This document shows, piece by piece, positions 60,789 to 64,000 of a stretch of 64,000 nt of DNA. The stretch's first letter is position 1. Each line of letters begins with the position of its first letter. The notes under the pieces were generated by a model. It did no database searches. It saw only the letters and a program-made list of their open reading frames with translations, and was not told where the DNA came from. This DNA is from CAG-877 sp045627525. GTDB lineage: Bacteria > Bacillota_I > Bacilli_A > RF39 > UBA660. The stretch covers positions 62,001-126,000 of the forward strand of contig JAZQNW010000006.1 of the NCBI GenBank assembly GCA_045627525.1, read 5' to 3'. A program made the position numbers and the translations under genes.

Positions 60789-61431
60789 ATATAAAAAGTA
60801 ATGCTGTTCCTATTGCTACTGATGATTGACAAATAATATTAGATATCTCTAAAATCCAATGAACTCTTGCATCTTTTAGATTTGCTTTTACCCCTATACA
60901 AATTAACATAAAGTAAAAACATATTGCAATTCCATATAATATTACTGGAATAATTAAGTGACTACTAATAGATTTGGCTATTAGAGATATATAAATAAGT
61001 AAATAACCAATTGCGCCTATTAATACAGCAATATTATTAAATTTTTTGGTTTTTAAATATATTAGTATTAATATAATAATGGATACTAATATGATGCTTA
61101 CAAAAATAATCATATTTATATTCATTATATTTTTTATTAGCATTAGACCTGATAAAAATATCCCTGAATTAACATAAAAAACTAAATTTACAGGTAAACT
61201 AAATTTCATTTTTCCTAAGCCAACAAGTAGTTTCACTGTAGGTATTGTAAATCCAAAAATTAAGGAAATTATTACTCCTATTATATAAAAAGCACTATAT
61301 GGTAATGCCATTATTTTGTTTAGATTAATAATTAAAGTAATACTTGTAATTAAATACATAATAGGATTTATATAATCTGTTAATCCTAGGGCTACCGAAA
61401 ACTTATTCATTTTATTCTTTATATTATTCAT
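60787..61431 (-). CDS. Polytopic membrane protein of unknown function
   Basis: 214 residues with about seven membrane segments, very Ile/Leu rich. The start KMNKFSVALGLTDYINPIMY and the end VHWILEISNIICQSSVAIGTALLFI are the least hydrophobic parts. The topology is like TspO or stress-related seven-helix proteins but no motif supports that. No family recognised. It stands alone with its own terminator. Confidence 0.7.
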   Translation of the reverse strand: MNNIKNKMNKFSVALGLTDYINPIMYLITSITLIINLNKIMALPYSAFYIIGVIISLIFGFTIPTVKLLVGLGKMKFSLPVNLVFYVNSGIFLSGLMLIKNIMNINMIIFVSIILVSIIILILIYLKTKKFNNIAVLIGAIGYLLIYISLIAKSISSHLIIPVILYGIAICFYFMLICIGVKANLKDARVHWILEISNIICQSSVAIGTALLFI

Positions 61432-61464
61432 ATTTTTTTACTCCTCTTATTTTAATTATATCAT

Positions 61465-61494
61465 AAAAAAGAAAGTGTTTATACTTTCTTTTTT
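61465..61494 (-). terminator. Terminator of the TPR gene
   Basis: AAAAAAGAAAGT/ACTTTCTTTTTT stem with a 6-base loop, downstream of the minus-strand TPR gene. Confidence 0.85.
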
Positions 61495-61517
61495 ATTCAT
61501 TTAAATAATTATGTTTA

Positions 61518-64000
61518 TTAATTGTTTTTTGCTTTTTTAGGGTTCATTGTTAAAGATAATTGTTTTGCACCTGCATTAGGTCTATTAAAATAAAACTTTT
61601 TATTTTGTCTTATTTCATTAAGAATTTTTGTAGTAAATTTTGTCTTATTTTGACTTTGCTCTACGGATTTTAAAAATTGATCACCTTTTTTATAATTACC
61701 TTGTGAGTAAAACTGTCTTGCATATATTAATTTAATTGTATCTGTTTGTTCTTCTTTTATTCCTAAATTTTCACATACAGTTTCAACATCTTGCCCACTT
61801 TCTAAGATTTTAGATGTTATTTCATCAATATTTTCTATTCCATAATTATTTTCTGTATCGTTATTAAAATCTTCGATTTTCATTTTAAAATAAGCTTTTT
61901 CGTCATTATCTTCTTCTAATCCTCTCAAACTTGTAATTAAATCAGTATAATCATATTTTCCATTTTCTTTTTTATTTAAATCTGTAGAGATGGTTAGAAA
62001 ATCAATGGCTGTAGATATTTTCTTTTTTTTCATGTATGCTAGTCCTAATCTAGCATATACATATGAACTTGGTGTTCCAAATCGCAATAATTTTAAATAA
62101 TTATTGATACATGAGTCATAGTCTCCATCTTTATAATTCTTTTCACCATTTAAAGCTATTTGTTTAAAATCAATATATTCTTTTGCAGATTCACTATATC
62201 TTAATACTATTGATTTATCTGATTCTTCTCCAATACTGAATGCTGAAACATTTGGATATTCGCTAATAATATTATATATTCTTTGTCTTCTTTCTGCAGT
62301 CATTGGTTTTAGCAATATTAGACTTTTTCTTTTTAATAATAATTGATAATTTTTTTCTATAAATTCCTTTTCACTATCTCTTTTTTCTAGTGGTTGCTTT
62401 TGATTATTGTTTTCTTTTTCAACACCTTGATTAATATTTGAATTCTCTTCTTGTTTTACTGATTGAGTTTTATCATTTGATTCTAATATCTCTGGTGATG
62501 TATTTTTATTTGGAATAGTTGATTCAGTGCTTTCTTTTAAATCATTTTCTGTAGGCTCAAAATGAGAACTACTATTTTTATCTAATGTCATTTCAACATT
62601 GTTTAATACCTGTAATAATTCTTCTGTAGGTATATTATTTTTTGCTATTTTATTTGATTTTGATATTATATCTAAATATATTCTAGCTTCACTAAATCTA
62701 TTATTTGATAATGTTACATAAAAGTCTTGTATATAATTGGAAATATCAAACTCAAAATTATCTCTACTAATATAGGTTAACGCAATCATTGGTTTTGTGA
62801 AAGCTGCATCTTTTTCTATTAGACTTAACTTTATTAAATCGATTATTAAAAATTCATATTCCGCTTTATTTATAGATTCCATATAATTTTTTAATGTGCT
62901 AAAAGCATTTTCTATATCTTTACTTAATAAAAACTTTATTATATCTGAGAATGTTGAACTTGCCTGATTGCTAGGAACAGGTAATTGTTGCTCATTTAAT
63001 ATTTCAATAGGAGACTTTTCTTCACTCTTTTTTATAGATTCTTTTGACGATTTTAATTGTTTAATGATATCACATATATCAATTAATAATAAATTAATAG
63101 CACTTTCAGAACTATCTATCTTATTTTTAAAATTATATTCTTCGCATAATTTTAATGCTAAATTGAAATCATTATTATCTATTGCTAAAAATGTATTGGT
63201 TGTATCAACAAATGCTATTTCTGGTATTTGTTTACTTTTTTGTAAATTTATTATTTCATATGCTAATTTTAAAGTATATTTATCCATTAAACTTAACTCA
63301 TGCATTTTTTGTTTTTGTTCTAAGTAATCTACTATATCTTCATAAGATTTTTGTTTTATTAAATTTTTTATTGTATCTTTACTGATACTTTCTACTCTTG
63401 TTGCTTCTAATAATAAGTTTACAGTAATTAAATTTTGGATTGTCCATCTATCATATTGCCTTATAAAATCTCTCATTTGCTTTAATGCATATGGAAATTG
63501 CCTTCTTAATGCTGAAAATCTAATTTTGTTTTGCTTTTCAATACTTTTATACTTTTTGTCATCTGTTTCAACTTTTATATCATCTATATTTATATTTTCA
63601 ATAAATTCTTTATAATTATCAGGAATATCTGTAATCATACTCAATAGGTACAAATAGAATTTGCAGTTAGCAGTAGAATATTGATCTTCAGCGGTTAATA
63701 ATTTATCGATATACTCGAAAGAAGATTCATAGTCATTTTTAATTAGGCTTTCATATAATAATTGCAAACATACTTTTTGGTTATTAGGGTCAAGTTCATA
63801 ACATCTTTCAAAACATTTAACTGCTTCTATACTTTTTTTATCTTTATTTAAATTTTTTCCATATTCATATAGTTCAGATACTGATTTAAAGGAATATAGT
63901 CCTCTTTTTTTACGTTCTAATTGTCCTGATTCTATTAGAACGTTAATATCTTTTGAATTAAATCCAAAACTATTTAATTTTGCGGTTGTTAATATACCTT
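61518..64000 (-). CDS. TPR-rich protein with an AbiEi-like winged-helix start (5' end cut by window)
   Basis: The frame stays open to the right edge, so the gene begins outside the window; at least 826 residues are visible. The first visible part ILTTAKLNSFGFNSKDINVLIESGQLERKKRGLYSF resembles, in parts (TTAKLNSFGF, IESGQLERKKRGLYSF), the winged helix of AbiEi-type antitoxins. TPR-like helical repeats follow (SIEAVKCFERCYELDPNN; DSCINNYLKLLRFGTPSSYVYARLGLAYMKKKK). A central disordered Ser/Glu/Asn stretch (about 470-550) separates two helical blocks. The C-terminus is Lys-rich (MNPKKAKNN). The function is unknown; the layout suggests a scaffold that binds protein partners. Confidence 0.75.
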   Translation of the reverse strand, partial: GILTTAKLNSFGFNSKDINVLIESGQLERKKRGLYSFKSVSELYEYGKNLNKDKKSIEAVKCFERCYELDPNNQKVCLQLLYESLIKNDYESSFEYIDKLLTAEDQYSTANCKFYLYLLSMITDIPDNYKEFIENINIDDIKVETDDKKYKSIEKQNKIRFSALRRQFPYALKQMRDFIRQYDRWTIQNLITVNLLLEATRVESISKDTIKNLIKQKSYEDIVDYLEQKQKMHELSLMDKYTLKLAYEIINLQKSKQIPEIAFVDTTNTFLAIDNNDFNLALKLCEEYNFKNKIDSSESAINLLLIDICDIIKQLKSSKESIKKSEEKSPIEILNEQQLPVPSNQASSTFSDIIKFLLSKDIENAFSTLKNYMESINKAEYEFLIIDLIKLSLIEKDAAFTKPMIALTYISRDNFEFDISNYIQDFYVTLSNNRFSEARIYLDIISKSNKIAKNNIPTEELLQVLNNVEMTLDKNSSSHFEPTENDLKESTESTIPNKNTSPEILESNDKTQSVKQEENSNINQGVEKENNNQKQPLEKRDSEKEFIEKNYQLLLKRKSLILLKPMTAERRQRIYNIISEYPNVSAFSIGEESDKSIVLRYSESAKEYIDFKQIALNGEKNYKDGDYDSCINNYLKLLRFGTPSSYVYARLGLAYMKKKKISTAIDFLTISTDLNKKENGKYDYTDLITSLRGLEEDNDEKAYFKMKIEDFNNDTENNYGIENIDEITSKILESGQDVETVCENLGIKEEQTDTIKLIYARQFYSQGNYKKGDQFLKSVEQSQNKTKFTTKILNEIRQNKKFYFNRPNAGAKQLSLTMNPKKAKNN

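Noticed and set aside
1..64000. Use of TGA as tryptophan (mycoplasma code)
   Set aside because: TGA ends spoIIGA, xerD and the gerAA-like gene, and conserved Trp positions are TGG.

Overview
The window is very AT-rich, densely coded DNA from a Gram-positive-type bacterium (Bacillota, Bacilli). TGA is used as a stop (ends of spoIIGA, xerD and the gerAA-like gene) and Trp is TGG, so the code is standard rather than the mycoplasma code. murC shows a peptidoglycan wall. Shine-Dalgarno sites are AGGAGG, GGGGG or the shifted GGTGAT form. The mix of extreme AT bias, compact overlapping genes, many AT-rich unknown membrane proteins and a small set of sporulation genes suggests one of the uncultured gut Bacilli related to Mollicutes or Erysipelotrichia (RF39-like orders). 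That placement is inference; no rRNA is present.

Layout. 1-2640 (+): a partial ART-like gene, then nusB-xseA-xseB. 2663-3761 (-): two unknown genes. 3936-6819 (+): sporulation block spoIVB, a small membrane protein, then spoIIGA-sigE overlapping by ATGA, followed by thymidine kinase. 7478-8059 (-): YigZ family. 8139-16801 (+): AI-2E family permease; an alanine T-box leading two P-loop kinases, alaS and holA; two DUF3137 paralogues with lemA. 16809-18026 (-): rarA. 18114-20181 (+): xerD-deoB. 20217-23359 (-): DUF1540 protein, HTH protein, mnmA, spoIIM. A 28-residue membrane peptide lies at 23462 (+). 23574-32369 (-): MBL hydrolase, membrane protein, a TetR-controlled heterodimeric ABC exporter, tRNA-Glu, a DUF4176 protein, murC and a zinc-ribbon protein. 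32515-40819: queH, a zip transporter (+), BI-1, thioredoxin-like lipoprotein, HTH-membrane protein, Fic, and a large MMPL permease fused to an exported domain, divergent from its own TetR gene.

41581-48253 (-) holds a DUF4153 membrane protein and a nucleotide/DNA housekeeping group (two Nudix, MazG-like, UDG-like, ASCH) with a glycosyltransferase. This group ends at an RlmCD-type rRNA methyltransferase gene. Two short extra copies of that gene's 3' end lie inside the group, which suggests a site-specific integration hot spot. 48329-50127 (+) is a minimal germination-receptor pair (GerAA-like and truncated GerAC-like). 50117-53024 (-) carries a pentapeptide protein, an M23 peptidase, a DUF3006 protein and a ComEC-like hydrolase. 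53151-64000 contains an exported unknown protein, tRNA-Leu and tRNA-Met, two large envelope proteins, Smr, a PfkB kinase and a TPR protein running off the right edge.

The sigE/spoIIGA/spoIVB/spoIIM/gerA set implies an endospore programme or a recent remnant of one. Nearly every convergent gene pair shares a compact hairpin terminator overlapping the stop codons, a sign of strong genome compaction.
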